This document shows, piece by piece, positions 25,680 to 34,285 of a stretch of DNA of 64,000 nucleotides. The notes beneath the pieces are model-generated. The model worked only from the letters and a program-made list of their open reading frames with translations. It ran no database searches and was not told the origin of the DNA. Position 1 is the first letter of the stretch. The number at the start of each line of letters is the position of its first letter. Source of the stretch: Candidatus Tumulicola sp. (lineage in GTDB: Bacteria; Vulcanimicrobiota; Vulcanimicrobiia; Vulcanimicrobiales; Vulcanimicrobiaceae); the NCBI GenBank assembly GCA_036490475.1, contig DASXDT010000006.1:1364001-1428000 (forward strand). Reading direction: 5' to 3'. The position numbers and the translations under genes are program-made.

Positions 25680-27488
25680 ATGCTTGCCCTGATCGCCGCT
25701 GCCACGATCTCGTGTAATCCGGGAGTCCTGTTCTCGCAGGTCGCCGCCGCGACGGGCGGCGCAGCGTGGAAATCCGTCGGGGAAGTCTCGGCAGTCGGGA
25801 ACCTGCGCAGCTCGGGCCTGAACGGCACAGCCGCGTTCCACGACGACATGCGGGGTGGCCGATATACGAATCGTCAGACGTTGTCCGTCGCGGGTGAAAC
25901 GCTCGAAGTGTACGACGGGCAAACCGACTGGGTCCGCGACATCTCCGGCGGCGTGCACGCCTATGATGCGTGGTATCCGCGCGCGCTCGCAGTGACACAA
26001 GCCTACCTCACGCGGCGCGCATATCTCGCTTCTAACCCGCAGGGGACGTTTTCGTGCGTCGGCACCGGATCGAGCGGCAGCGACACGACCCAACTCGTGC
26101 GAGTGCAGCCGCCTGGCGCTATTCCGGCCACACTGGCAATCAACAACCGAACGCATCTCGTCGAGTCGATCGCGATCCGAGCGCCGATCGAGACCGATAT
26201 CACGACGTTCGCCGATTATCGTCAGGTCGGCCGGCTGGTGCTGCCGTTTGCGATCTCCCACGCAAGCTCGTTCGAACCAGAAAACGGCGATCGTACCGAC
26301 GTAACGCGCTACACGGTCAGCGTCAACGCAACCGCGTCCGACTTTCAAAAACCGCGTGAAATCGATAACGCGAGAACGCTCGCGAATGCAAATTCAACTA
26401 CGGTGCCAGTGGCACTCGAAGGCCGCCAACTGCTCGTTTGGGCGTCGATCAACGGCCGCGCGCCGATGCCGTTTATCCTCGACACCGGTGGTCACGCGAT
26501 TCTCGATACCGCTGCAGCCAAAATTCTCGGCGTGCGGGGCTTCGGCGCGGGCGTCAGCGGAGGCGCGGGCTCCGGAACGATCGGACTGCAATATGCGCGC
26601 GTTCGTAGCATGCGCATCGGCAACGCAGAGCTACTCGACCAACCGATGTTGGTGATTCCGTACCCGTACGATTTCTACGAGCGCGGCAAGCGCGTTCCGC
26701 TCGCCGGAATACTCGGGCTTGAGTGGTTCGAACGCTATGCGGCTCGTATCGACTACGCCAAGCGCAATCTTACGCTGACGCCACTTGCGAATTTCACGTT
26801 CCGCGGAGCGGCGACTCGTGTACCCATTCGCTTCCAACAAGACATGCCGTTGGCGAATGCGGCTGCTGATGGCAACAATGGATGGTTCGGCGTCGACACC
26901 GGCAACGCCGGACTGCTGATCCTGTACGGCGATTATCTGCGGCGAACCGGACTGTTTGCGAAATACACGCCCGGTGCGACGATCAAGGGGAGCGGCACGG
27001 GCGGCTCCAACAGCGGCACGATTCAAACGCTGTCCAGTTTCGGAATTGGCGGCAGCAATATCCGCAGTCTCAAAGCGGACTTCACGCAGATGAAGACCGG
27101 CTCGTTTTCGTCGTGGACGGAGGCCGGCGATCTCGGTCTGACGGTGCTCTCGCACTTCACACCGACGTTCGATTATGCGAATGGGACGCTGTATCTCGAA
27201 CCGGTGGCGCACCCGCTCGACATCCCGCCGAACCGCTCAGGAATCGCATTTACGAAGAATCAGTCGAGCACGATCGACGTCGAAGCGGTTCGCCCGAACT
27301 CGCCCGCCACAGTGGCCGGAATCGTGGCTGGCGATACAATCACGGCAGTCAACGGCAGAAGCGCGAGCGAATTCTCAAGCGCAGATTTTCTCGACCTCGT
27401 CACCGCGCCAGCGGGAAGTGTCGTTCGGCTGACCATTCGGCGCGGTGCGAACACTCGCGCGGTCGAACTAACGTTGCGCCACCCCTGA
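25680..27488 (+). CDS. Exported twin-domain retropepsin-like aspartyl protease with PDZ domain, paralogue
   Basis: A 602-residue protein starting MLALIAAATISCNPG. The plan equals that of the protein at 5346-7121: a beta-rich N-terminal part, LDTGGH near residue 267, a second site VDTGNAG near 408, then a PDZ domain (VRPNSPATVAGIVAGDTITAVNG) at the C-terminus. In the first site the usual DTGS/T is DTGGH, as in several bacterial retropepsins. TATACT (25668-25673) ends 6 bases before this ATG, which argues for this start and a leaderless transcript. Its stop lies within a hairpin (27488-27505). Confidence 0.8.
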   Translation: MLALIAAATISCNPGVLFSQVAAATGGAAWKSVGEVSAVGNLRSSGLNGTAAFHDDMRGGRYTNRQTLSVAGETLEVYDGQTDWVRDISGGVHAYDAWYPRALAVTQAYLTRRAYLASNPQGTFSCVGTGSSGSDTTQLVRVQPPGAIPATLAINNRTHLVESIAIRAPIETDITTFADYRQVGRLVLPFAISHASSFEPENGDRTDVTRYTVSVNATASDFQKPREIDNARTLANANSTTVPVALEGRQLLVWASINGRAPMPFILDTGGHAILDTAAAKILGVRGFGAGVSGGAGSGTIGLQYARVRSMRIGNAELLDQPMLVIPYPYDFYERGKRVPLAGILGLEWFERYAARIDYAKRNLTLTPLANFTFRGAATRVPIRFQQDMPLANAAADGNNGWFGVDTGNAGLLILYGDYLRRTGLFAKYTPGATIKGSGTGGSNSGTIQTLSSFGIGGSNIRSLKADFTQMKTGSFSSWTEAGDLGLTVLSHFTPTFDYANGTLYLEPVAHPLDIPPNRSGIAFTKNQSSTIDVEAVRPNSPATVAGIVAGDTITAVNGRSASEFSSADFLDLVTAPAGSVVRLTIRRGANTRAVELTLRHP

Positions 27489-27505
27489 GGCTTTTCATAA
27501 AGCCT
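27488..27505 (+). terminator. Hairpin at the end of the protease gene
   Basis: AGGCTTT (27488-27494), a TCAT loop and AAAGCCT (27499-27505). The first base belongs to the TGA stop. It could terminate, but it also merges into the operator-like repeats of the next promoter. Confidence 0.4.
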
Positions 27506-27539
27506 AAAGGCTTGCATATATTAGCCTTTATGCTATACT
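27500..27539 (+). promoter_or_regulatory. Promoter with overlapping operator of HTH gene
   Basis: TTGCAT (27512-27517), a 16-base spacer and TATACT (27534-27539), then 6 bases to the ATG at 27546. AAGCCT-AA-AGGCTT (27500-27513) is a palindrome overlapping the -35 hexamer, and a related AGCCTTTATGCT lies at 27523-27534. This suggests autorepression by the encoded HTH protein. Confidence 0.6.
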
Positions 27540-27545
27540 AGATTC

Positions 27546-27881
27546 ATGCTCGATACTCGCGACCCGAAGCTTTTTGGAAGTTCAACACGCACCCGCACAC
27601 TGCTGGCGATCGCCCTCCTGAAGGGTACTTACGTTCAGGAGATCGCCGGCATGCTCGGTGTTTCTACGCCGACGATATTCAAAATAGTTGAAGAGCTTGA
27701 GGCCGGAGAAATCATCATTTCGAAGTATGTGGGGCGGACCCGGACGCTTTCGCTTAACCCGCGAATGTTCGGCATCGGAGACCTAGAGAAGTTCTTGGAA
27801 AAGTATGCGAAGAGCACCGATATGGAGCAGCGCCTGTCGCAAATTCGACGTCGCCCTCGCCGCCGATCGAAAGCGATCTAA
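27546..27881 (+). CDS. Winged-helix transcriptional regulator, antitoxin-like
   Basis: A 111-residue protein. Residues 15-70 form a winged helix (RTLLAIALLKGTYVQEIAGMLGVSTPTIFKIVEELEAGEI), then a basic tail. It is followed with no gap by a broken nucleotidyltransferase gene, an arrangement like AbiE-type and related HTH plus nucleotidyltransferase toxin-antitoxin pairs. A leaderless promoter with an overlapping palindrome lies immediately upstream. It probably persists as an autoregulated orphan. Confidence 0.7.
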   Translation: MLDTRDPKLFGSSTRTRTLLAIALLKGTYVQEIAGMLGVSTPTIFKIVEELEAGEIIISKYVGRTRTLSLNPRMFGIGDLEKFLEKYAKSTDMEQRLSQIRRRPRRRSKAI

Positions 27882-28366
27882 GTGCCAATCACCGATCGCT
27901 CGACCTTGGAGGACGTCTGCTACGAAGTTTGCACTGCCTTGTACAATGCTGCTACAACCGTCGTTCTGACGGGCGGCAGCGCAGCAACCGTTTACGCACC
28001 TGAATCGTATCAGTCGCCGCGACGCCGATTTCATCACTTGGCTACGAAGTTCGGGGAGGCGTCTACCACCATCGGTTTAACAAATTTACTTTAGAATTTC
28101 CGCGCGGCCCACTGCAAATCGCTGATGAAGTGATTACACGCTGGAAAACGCTACACCGCGGTGCTCAGCTATTGCATATACTTTCACCAACGGACTGCGT
28201 GCGGGATCGCCTCCTGTGGTTTTATACCGAAAACGATCGTAGCGCTTTGTCTGCCGCCGTAGGTGTCGCCTCTCGAGAACGTGTTGACTTGGAAGCCATC
28301 AGGGATTGGAGCGCCGCTATGGGCAACACTGCCGAGTTTACGATTTTTCGCCAACGGTTAAGGTGA
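27882..28366 (+). pseudogene. AbiEii-like nucleotidyltransferase, degenerate
   Basis: Starts at GTG directly after the HTH stop. TVVLTGGSAATVYAPESYQS gives the family GGS motif. The frame then breaks: RDADFIT (the D-x-D) is in a second frame, and GYEVRGGVYHHRFNKF, EFPRGPLQIADEV, LHILSPTDCVRDRL and the C-terminal VDLEAIRDWS are in a third. About 15-20 residues expected between DFIT and GYEV are missing. One extra base and one deletion explain this, so real decay is likely. The 3' end overlaps the convergent hydrolase gene by 29 bases. Confidence 0.75.
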
Positions 28367-29888
28367 AGGGAGCCGGTTTCAATTTGTCCACGCACGATGT
28401 GTCGGGCTCGCGATCCGGAGCGGCGTAGAACGAATCAACAACCGCGCGGGCGCACGGCGACCAGGCGGAGACGGAGTGCCCGACGCCTGGTATGCTGATG
28501 ATCGTCGAGTGCGATAACCGCGTTGCCGCGGCCTTTGCCCACGCTAGCGACGTCAACGTGTCGAACGTTCCGGAAATGAGCAGCGTCGGAATACTGCTCG
28601 CGACAGGTTGGCGCATCGCCATCGGTGCCGTCGGCACGTTCCATACGCCGCAGTCTTCATTGACGTACGCCCAACTGCCGACAGCTTCACGTTGGATTGA
28701 CGCAGGGTAGTTGGGGAACGCGCCTCGCCCGGCGGCCGCGAGCCCCTCTTGCGTCGCGAACGGATAGTCTTCACGGCACGTAACGCCGAATGTTAACCCG
28801 TCGCCGAGTGCGACGGCACCCGGATGATACTCCGGCGCTCGACCCGCCCGATGCAGCGCGACCGTTTCGATTGCATCGTGCTGCCCGGCAGCCAGACCAC
28901 CAATCGTAGCGGGCGCGGCCGCAAGCGTTTGCAAACCGTAGGTTTGGTTGCGCAACCAGTCGATGAGCGCACCGCCGTCGATCACGACGGGGACGTTCTT
29001 CTTTGTGTAAGGGTCGACGATGGTTGGCAGGAGTGGATGTGCTTCGAGCTTGTTCACCAGTGCAGTAAACGTTCGTTCGAGATGCGGATGGGCCGCATTG
29101 CACGCGGTCTGCGCAGCGCAGGCGTTGAAGAGATTCTGGAAGCCGTAGCGCGCATTCCACCAGTTTCCGGGAACCGTGTAGGTTGCTGGCACGACCGAAT
29201 CCATGACGACGCTGCGGATGCCCTCGGGGTGCGCGCGCATGAGCGTTTGCGCCATGTACGTGCCGTAGGAATTCGCGAATACGTTCCACTCAGAAATGCC
29301 GAGCACTTTGCGCAGGTCGGCGAGATCGTCGGCGCTTTCGCTCGAATTATACGCGCTGAGATCCGCGCCGGTCGCGATAAGCTCGTTGCGACAGGTTCGC
29401 GTCGCAGCGACATGCGCACGCTCTGTCGCCTCCGAATAGTAGCGCATGCCAAGAAGCTTTTGGGTAAAGGCGTTCGTCGCCGCACAGATCAGCGCCGGCT
29501 TCGACGACCACGTGCCGCGCTGACTCACGAGCCAAATGTCGCGGTCGCGGAGAAAGGGCGCTTTGATAATCTGGTCTGCCTCGAGCTGGGCGATGTCGCC
29601 CGGTCCGCCTTCGAGATAGAGAATCGGGTCCGGTTGTTTTTCCGCCGAGCGAGCGCTGATTTTTGTAATCATGAGTTGGATCGTACGGCCGTTCTGCTTC
29701 GAGCGGTTCTCGGGCACTACGAGATAGCCGCATGTCGCACGATCGAGCCAATCTATGCCCGCAATTTTTGGGCACGTTGTAGGCGTGTAGCGCGGGACCG
29801 CTGCGGGTGCCGCCGCAGCGCGCGAAACGACCGGTCCCGAGATGAACGATGCGAGGATGAGAGCCAATACGAGCAGAGGCCGGCGCAA
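28338..29888 (-). CDS. Exported alpha/beta hydrolase, TAP-type, third paralogue
   Basis: A 516-residue protein with a signal peptide (LLVLALILASFISGPVVSRA). The family blocks are VPENRSKQNGRTIQL, LVSQRGTW, nucleophile elbow FANSYGTY (here NSYG, not SYG after Gly-Tyr), acid in SGTFDTLTS and His in GVGHSVS. It is a full-length relative of the pair at 8667-11683. It follows the lipoprotein gene at 29933 on the same strand after 44 bases and may be co-transcribed. Substrate unknown. Confidence 0.85.
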   Translation of the reverse strand: MRRPLLVLALILASFISGPVVSRAAAAPAAVPRYTPTTCPKIAGIDWLDRATCGYLVVPENRSKQNGRTIQLMITKISARSAEKQPDPILYLEGGPGDIAQLEADQIIKAPFLRDRDIWLVSQRGTWSSKPALICAATNAFTQKLLGMRYYSEATERAHVAATRTCRNELIATGADLSAYNSSESADDLADLRKVLGISEWNVFANSYGTYMAQTLMRAHPEGIRSVVMDSVVPATYTVPGNWWNARYGFQNLFNACAAQTACNAAHPHLERTFTALVNKLEAHPLLPTIVDPYTKKNVPVVIDGGALIDWLRNQTYGLQTLAAAPATIGGLAAGQHDAIETVALHRAGRAPEYHPGAVALGDGLTFGVTCREDYPFATQEGLAAAGRGAFPNYPASIQREAVGSWAYVNEDCGVWNVPTAPMAMRQPVASSIPTLLISGTFDTLTSLAWAKAAATRLSHSTIISIPGVGHSVSAWSPCARAVVDSFYAAPDREPDTSCVDKLKPAPFTLTVGEKS

Positions 29889-29932
29889 GAAGTGCCGGCC
29901 TCTATGGTCGTCGCCTTGAAAGAGCGCGACGA

Positions 29933-31012
29933 CTATTTACCTTTTGCCGTATTGCATGTTGCGGTGCCGCCCGATTGTGAGGTCATCGAAAACTCGATCG
30001 ACGGATACTTCAGTTTCGTCACTTTCTTGGGCGCTTTCGTGAAGAACAGATTGTTCGTCTCACCGGTCGTGCCGCTATTGGACGGACAGGCGGGCGCCTT
30101 CTTGGAGCCGTCAACTGCCTGGATGTTTACGGAGATCTTCGATCCCGAATTGAACGTCGCTGCATCTCCACCGCCGTTACCGATGATGTTGAATTCGGCG
30201 CCTTGCCAGTGTTGCGACAGATCGGTGATGCCGTCGCCTTGCACGTTCTTCATGCCATACGCGTTCGTACCGACCGTTATATAGATGCTATCGCCGCTCG
30301 TGTCCGCATCGCCGGTCAAGACCGCGCTGCCGATCTGCGTGACGTTGATGTTGGGAAGATACACGCCAAACGGACTATTCTGCACGCAACCGATGCCAAG
30401 GTTTTGCCATCCTTTGTTCGGTGGGCAACTGCTGAAGCCGGATCGAGTCGTGGCGACGAGCCAATCCTGAATGAACAGCGCTCCCTCTTCGGTGCCCGGA
30501 GGGTTTTCATACACGAATTGCGACCAGCCGACGCAGTTCGAAAGCGTTCCGCATTGGGCCGTCGTGAAGAAGTTCGAGTTCAGCTGCATCGTGTACGAGT
30601 CTTGCTGTCCACCGCTGACCACGCTCGTCACGCCTTTGACTTTCGGGAACGCGCCGATCGCCGATGAAATGATGTTCGGCGTGGCGTCGAGTGTGAAGTC
30701 GTTGCCGTCGCCAACGCTTTGTCCCAGATGTGGCTTGCGGGAACGCGGAACTGGATACCAATTGCGCGGCGGCGTCCCGCAGGCAATACGGCTCCACTGG
30801 TTAGACGGATATGTCGCCTTGAAGCAGCCCGCGCTGGGCAGTTTGTTAAGGGCGAGCGAGTCATGCCAGGCGTCCATCGTACCTGCGATGGCCGCGGGAT
30901 TGGTAACCGCACTCGCGTTGGTTCCGGCTGCCGGTAATGATTGCGTCGAGCTGGAGCACGCCGATAATGCAGCTGAAAGAACCGCTATGGCGGTTAGTCG
31001 TGGAAGATTCAC
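29933..31012 (-). CDS. Exported lipoprotein of unknown fold
   Basis: A 359-residue protein starting at GTG 31012, with AGAGG 9 bases upstream. The signal peptide ends in a lipobox-like LSAC followed by SSS. The mature part contains several Cys (in ATYPSNQWSRIACG, AQCGTLSNCVG and NLGIGC segments) and a Gly/Asn/Ser-rich beta region (GDADTSGDSIYITVGTNAYG). I see no catalytic motif and do not recognise the family. The last part (KKVTKLKYPSIEFSM) looks like a terminal beta strand. The next gene on the same strand is a TAP-type hydrolase. Confidence 0.7.
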   Translation of the reverse strand: MNLPRLTAIAVLSAALSACSSSTQSLPAAGTNASAVTNPAAIAGTMDAWHDSLALNKLPSAGCFKATYPSNQWSRIACGTPPRNWYPVPRSRKPHLGQSVGDGNDFTLDATPNIISSAIGAFPKVKGVTSVVSGGQQDSYTMQLNSNFFTTAQCGTLSNCVGWSQFVYENPPGTEEGALFIQDWLVATTRSGFSSCPPNKGWQNLGIGCVQNSPFGVYLPNINVTQIGSAVLTGDADTSGDSIYITVGTNAYGMKNVQGDGITDLSQHWQGAEFNIIGNGGGDAATFNSGSKISVNIQAVDGSKKAPACPSNSGTTGETNNLFFTKAPKKVTKLKYPSIEFSMTSQSGGTATCNTAKGK

Positions 31013-31379
31013 TTCATCGAACCTCTCAAAAGGCACTCTTGCAATGGGGATTAAGGGATACGTCGCATGGGGATGCCTCACCTCGTCCCGCGAATCGGTT
31101 GCGTCGATCGGGCATTTCAGAGATACGGGATCGAGCGGCTCGCTTGGTTTGTGCCACTGAGTTTATAAGAACGCCTTGTTGCGCTCGTCCAAAGATGCGA
31201 ACAAAAGTTGTCCCACTTCAACAGGGTTTTTACGAGTTACGTGGCCATGCTTGACGACTCGGGCAGGCTCTCTGCGTCGCTTTGACCGCGATGGTTCTCC
31301 GGCACATCGAAAACGTAGGAACGACCGTGCAATCCGGTTAAGCGTATTCGCCTACTCCTTACGATTCAAGGGGGATTTC
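31013..31379. other. Divergent intergenic region
   Basis: About 370 bases between the GTG of the lipoprotein on the minus strand and the ATG of a propeller lipoprotein on the plus strand. No convincing gene. TACGAT about 17 bases before the ATG at 31380 could be a -10; GGGGG is the Shine-Dalgarno. No clear repeats seen. Confidence 0.5.
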
Positions 31380-32354
31380 ATGCGCACGACGTTATCTTTT
31401 TTTGCGATCGGAGCCGGGCTGCTTGCATCGACTGCTTGCTCTCCAACCGTTTCGACACCAATGGGTGCTTCGCAGGCTCAATCGTCGATACTCGGTTCAA
31501 GCGCGGTTCCAAGGCCATCGGCCACCGCACTCGAGCATCCCAGCCGTGGAGCAAAGCCGCTCGGCTGGATGCAGAAGGGCGCTCCGTCATCGGTCATCTA
31601 CGTCGCCGCCGGCAACCGAGTGATGGTGTACCCGGAGAATGGTTCCAACCCGCCGGCCGTTGGATCGATTACGAACCACGTAGCTAACGCGTGGGGGTTG
31701 TTCGTAGACGGGAGACGGAACCTGTACGTCGCCAATAACAAATCGATATCGGCGTATCACCCGCGTGCGTTGACCCCGTTTATCGTCTATTCCGATCCAG
31801 ATCGCCCGATGTACGTTGTACTCGATCACGCGGGCCGGCTCTACGCCGCCAACCATAATGGAACCGTCACCGAATATCCGCCGCATCAAACCAAACCAGA
31901 TCGTACGTTGCAGACCCCCGGAGTGGAAGCCGACGGAATCAATTTAGACACTGCAAATAATCTATACGTAGCGTATCGTGGCGGTTCGACAAGCGGTAGC
32001 ATTGAAGAGTTTGCGCCGAATTCTACTCAAGGCCGTATTCTTGGCATGCAGCTTGTCGCACCCCAAGGCCTACAGCTCGACCGCGCCGGCAACATTCTCG
32101 TCGTGGAGACCGAAAGCAAGCAAGTCGTAGACATATTTCCGCCCGGAAGTACATCACCGTCCCAGGTCCTGTCAGAAGATTTTGGTGTCGAGCAAATCGT
32201 TCTTCGTGAAGGCGAAGACAATATGTACATTTCGAATTGGGCCTACGGTAGCGACGTCTACATCAGTCACTATCCTCCAGGCGAGTTCCAATCGAAAATC
32301 GACGCCAATTTAAATTATGTTCAGGGGATGGCGCTGAGTAACGAAGAGCGTTGA
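31380..32354 (+). CDS. Beta-propeller lipoprotein (NHL/SMP-30-like), copy B
   Basis: A 324-residue protein with a signal peptide (FFAIGAGLLASTAC, a lipobox-like end). The mature part has propeller repeats: YVAAGNRVMVYPENG, GLFVDGRRNLYVANN, INLDTANNLYVAY, LQLDRAGNILVVE. These 'xLyVan' and 'l.lD..gnl' strands are the common unit of the group. GGGGG precedes the ATG. No catalytic residue is evident. The function is probably extracellular binding or sugar-lactone-type chemistry; both are guesses. Confidence 0.8.
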   Translation: MRTTLSFFAIGAGLLASTACSPTVSTPMGASQAQSSILGSSAVPRPSATALEHPSRGAKPLGWMQKGAPSSVIYVAAGNRVMVYPENGSNPPAVGSITNHVANAWGLFVDGRRNLYVANNKSISAYHPRALTPFIVYSDPDRPMYVVLDHAGRLYAANHNGTVTEYPPHQTKPDRTLQTPGVEADGINLDTANNLYVAYRGGSTSGSIEEFAPNSTQGRILGMQLVAPQGLQLDRAGNILVVETESKQVVDIFPPGSTSPSQVLSEDFGVEQIVLREGEDNMYISNWAYGSDVYISHYPPGEFQSKIDANLNYVQGMALSNEER

Positions 32355-32418
32355 GTACGAACGAAGCACGGCTTGCTGGTGTCAAGGACCCGCGCTCTTC
32401 TCGCTGAAACAGCGGCCT

Positions 32419-32703
32419 ATGAATGAAGATGTCGCAAGTAAGGTTGCCGAGCTGTTACAGCAGGTCGGCGAGACGCATCATATCGTGTTCTCCGATACCG
32501 AGGGCAACGATGACGACTGGGCGACCTTCTACTCGGATTGGCTGTTAACGCACTCCGAGCTACCGAAGCTGCTGGGTCACCGGCCCGTCCGCAGTCATCT
32601 CACGCACGATCTCGTCGAACTCGACGAGCTGTACAGCGCACAGCACCCGAGCGACCCGTGGCCGGCGTGGTACGCACAGCGCCTTATCGCAAAATACGCC
32701 TAA
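32419..32703 (+). CDS. Small conserved-looking soluble protein
   Basis: A 94-residue acidic protein beginning MNEDVASKVAELLQQVGETHH, with DWATFYSDWLLTHSELPKLL and a C-terminal DPWPAWYAQRLIAKYA. The Trp/Tyr-rich pattern suggests a compact helical domain, similar to small proteins of unknown function found in actinobacterial and related genomes. No signal peptide. I cannot name the family. It is convergent with the next gene, 6 bases away. Confidence 0.65.
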   Translation: MNEDVASKVAELLQQVGETHHIVFSDTEGNDDDWATFYSDWLLTHSELPKLLGHRPVRSHLTHDLVELDELYSAQHPSDPWPAWYAQRLIAKYA

Positions 32704-32709
32704 CTGACG

Positions 32710-33138
32710 TTAAGCCGGGACCGGCGAAGCCGGCGACTCGTACAGATTGATCAAATCGTTGACGCGCCTGAGCGGTTCGGTGGCGAGGTCACGCATCGCG
32801 AATAACGGGCAGTGGAATCGAACTTCTCGTAACGCGGTACGCGAGCGGATCGCGGTCTTGTACGCGTTGACCGGGTCGCCGACACTGTTGTACGCGATGC
32901 TTAGGTCCGCAAGATCGACGCCCTCGATCTCCAGCGCTGCCCAATGCCAAAATGTGGTAGAGCGCCGGGCTAATGCGGCGTATCTGTCCGCGGCTGCTTT
33001 GCACCATCTGATCTGCCCGCTAGTGTCATCCGCGCGATACGCTGCACCGCAGCGTGCCTGGAAATCATGCGGCGTCTGCGCATTGGCTCCCGTGCTCGCG
33101 AGTGCGAGCAGTAACATCAGAACGCAAAACAACCGCAT
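32710..33138 (-). CDS. Exported helical-repeat protein, unknown function
   Basis: A 142-residue protein starting MRLFCVLMLLLALASTGANAQ, a signal peptide. The mature part is helical and TPR-like (AYRADDTSGQIRWCKAAADRYAALARR; DLADLSIAYNSVGDPVNAYKTAI). The start at 33138 is favoured because GATAAT (33151-33146 on the minus strand) ends 7 bases before this ATG, suggesting a leaderless mRNA. Two Cys could form a disulfide. Confidence 0.65.
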   Translation of the reverse strand: MRLFCVLMLLLALASTGANAQTPHDFQARCGAAYRADDTSGQIRWCKAAADRYAALARRSTTFWHWAALEIEGVDLADLSIAYNSVGDPVNAYKTAIRSRTALREVRFHCPLFAMRDLATEPLRRVNDLINLYESPASPVPA

Positions 33139-33198
33139 GCGCTTAATTATCGCTTGGTCGTCTGCCAAGCGTCTGGCAGGACGAATCGCGGTTATGCG

Positions 33199-34008
33199 TT
33201 AGCCAGCGGCTTCGATGAGGAATGCGCGGCCGTAGCGCCGGCCGAGTCGAAACGTTTCTTCCTCCGCGAGAAGAATGCGTTCGGTCAGGCCGTTGGGTGC
33301 GCGCGGAAGCCACGTCAGCATGAGATTGCAAAACGCGACGATGCCGGATGCCGCTTCGAGCACGGCGCCGTTGACGGCTTCCGGCCCGCGCGACACCATT
33401 ACGTAACTGCTATACAGATCGCCGTGCAGCACTTTGCTGGCCGAGGCGTAGCGTCGAGCCGCATCGTCGCCGAGTCCGATGCGAATCATATCCGAGATCC
33501 GGACTTTGTTGAATGGCTGCTTTCCGGCCGCCCCTCGGGCTTCGGGCGTTAGCTCCGCATACTTACGGCGGGCGTGGCTGATTTGATGAATCAGCGCCGT
33601 GCGTTGTTCGGTCGTTGTGGCTTCGTTTTCGATCAAGACTTGCAGATGTTCGACCTTCGCGTACCACAGCGCGTGCTCGGGCTCATGCATGAAGTAGCTC
33701 GCACGCCCGTAGTATTCGATCGCAGCGCGTTCCAGAACTAACACCGCGCCGGTTGCGTCGTGATTGAGCAGCGTCACCATGCCGAAGGTGGCTTCCGACA
33801 GACACCGTCCGAGATTCAGCAGGATCACGCGCTGCGCTTCGGCGGTTTCGTCGCCGCCTTGGGCATTTTGCAACCAGTGGTAGCACTCGGCGAGAAGCGC
33901 GTTGCACACGTTGATGTGGCGCATGACGCCGATGTCGACGCTCTGATGCACCGGCACGCCGCAGGGCGGACGCGCGGCAGTTTTCGGGGGCAACTTGCGT
34001 CGCTGCAT
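33199..34008 (-). CDS. Helical protein resembling DUF5677
   Basis: A 269-residue protein starting MQRRKLPPKTA, with GAGGA upstream of the ATG. The body is all helical: SEATFGMVTLLNHDATGAVLVLERAAIEYYGRASYF is like the conserved Arg/Glu region of DUF5677-type proteins (a HEPN-like helical bundle), and LHGDLYSSYVMVSRG follows later. The family assignment is tentative and no activity is known. A longer start at 34080 exists but lacks a ribosome-binding site. Confidence 0.6.
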   Translation of the reverse strand: MQRRKLPPKTAARPPCGVPVHQSVDIGVMRHINVCNALLAECYHWLQNAQGGDETAEAQRVILLNLGRCLSEATFGMVTLLNHDATGAVLVLERAAIEYYGRASYFMHEPEHALWYAKVEHLQVLIENEATTTEQRTALIHQISHARRKYAELTPEARGAAGKQPFNKVRISDMIRIGLGDDAARRYASASKVLHGDLYSSYVMVSRGPEAVNGAVLEAASGIVAFCNLMLTWLPRAPNGLTERILLAEEETFRLGRRYGRAFLIEAAG

Positions 34009-34189
34009 CGTCCTCGCTCCTCGGCTTAAAACTGCGCTAGCCCTAGCGTAAACGCTACGGTTGTCATGGACCAGGGGCACGCCAACCGTCCGGCAGCGCT
34101 GAAGGGCATAGTTAGGTCCGGCCGCTACCTACCCTGCTGGGTCTAGGAGCGTTCTAAGCAGATTATTATAATCCGAGGAGATTGTTACA

Positions 34190-34285
34190 ATGTCCGAAGC
34201 GCTGTACTCGTCGCAGGCTCGGCGGAGGGCGACCTGCCGAGTTCACCGGAGGCGAGCCGGGTGGAAGTCGATCAGGGCTATTTAA
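34190..34285 (+). CDS. Possible 31-residue ORF behind a consensus promoter
   Basis: A perfect TATAAT (34167-34172), then GAGGAG (34175-34180) 9 bases before an ATG. The encoded peptide begins MSEALYSSQARRRATCR and is strongly basic and Arg-rich. Its stop overlaps the end of the convergent membrane-protein gene. The -10 to ATG distance (17 bases) leaves a very short leader. It may be a small protein, a leader, or the start of a gene truncated by a frameshift. Low confidence. Confidence 0.3.
   Translation: MSEALYSSQARRRATCRVHRRRAGWKSIRAI

Noticed and set aside
28824-30284. Open frame of about 486 codons on the plus strand
   Set aside because: Antisense to the TAP-type hydrolase and lipoprotein; no family motif and a poor composition.
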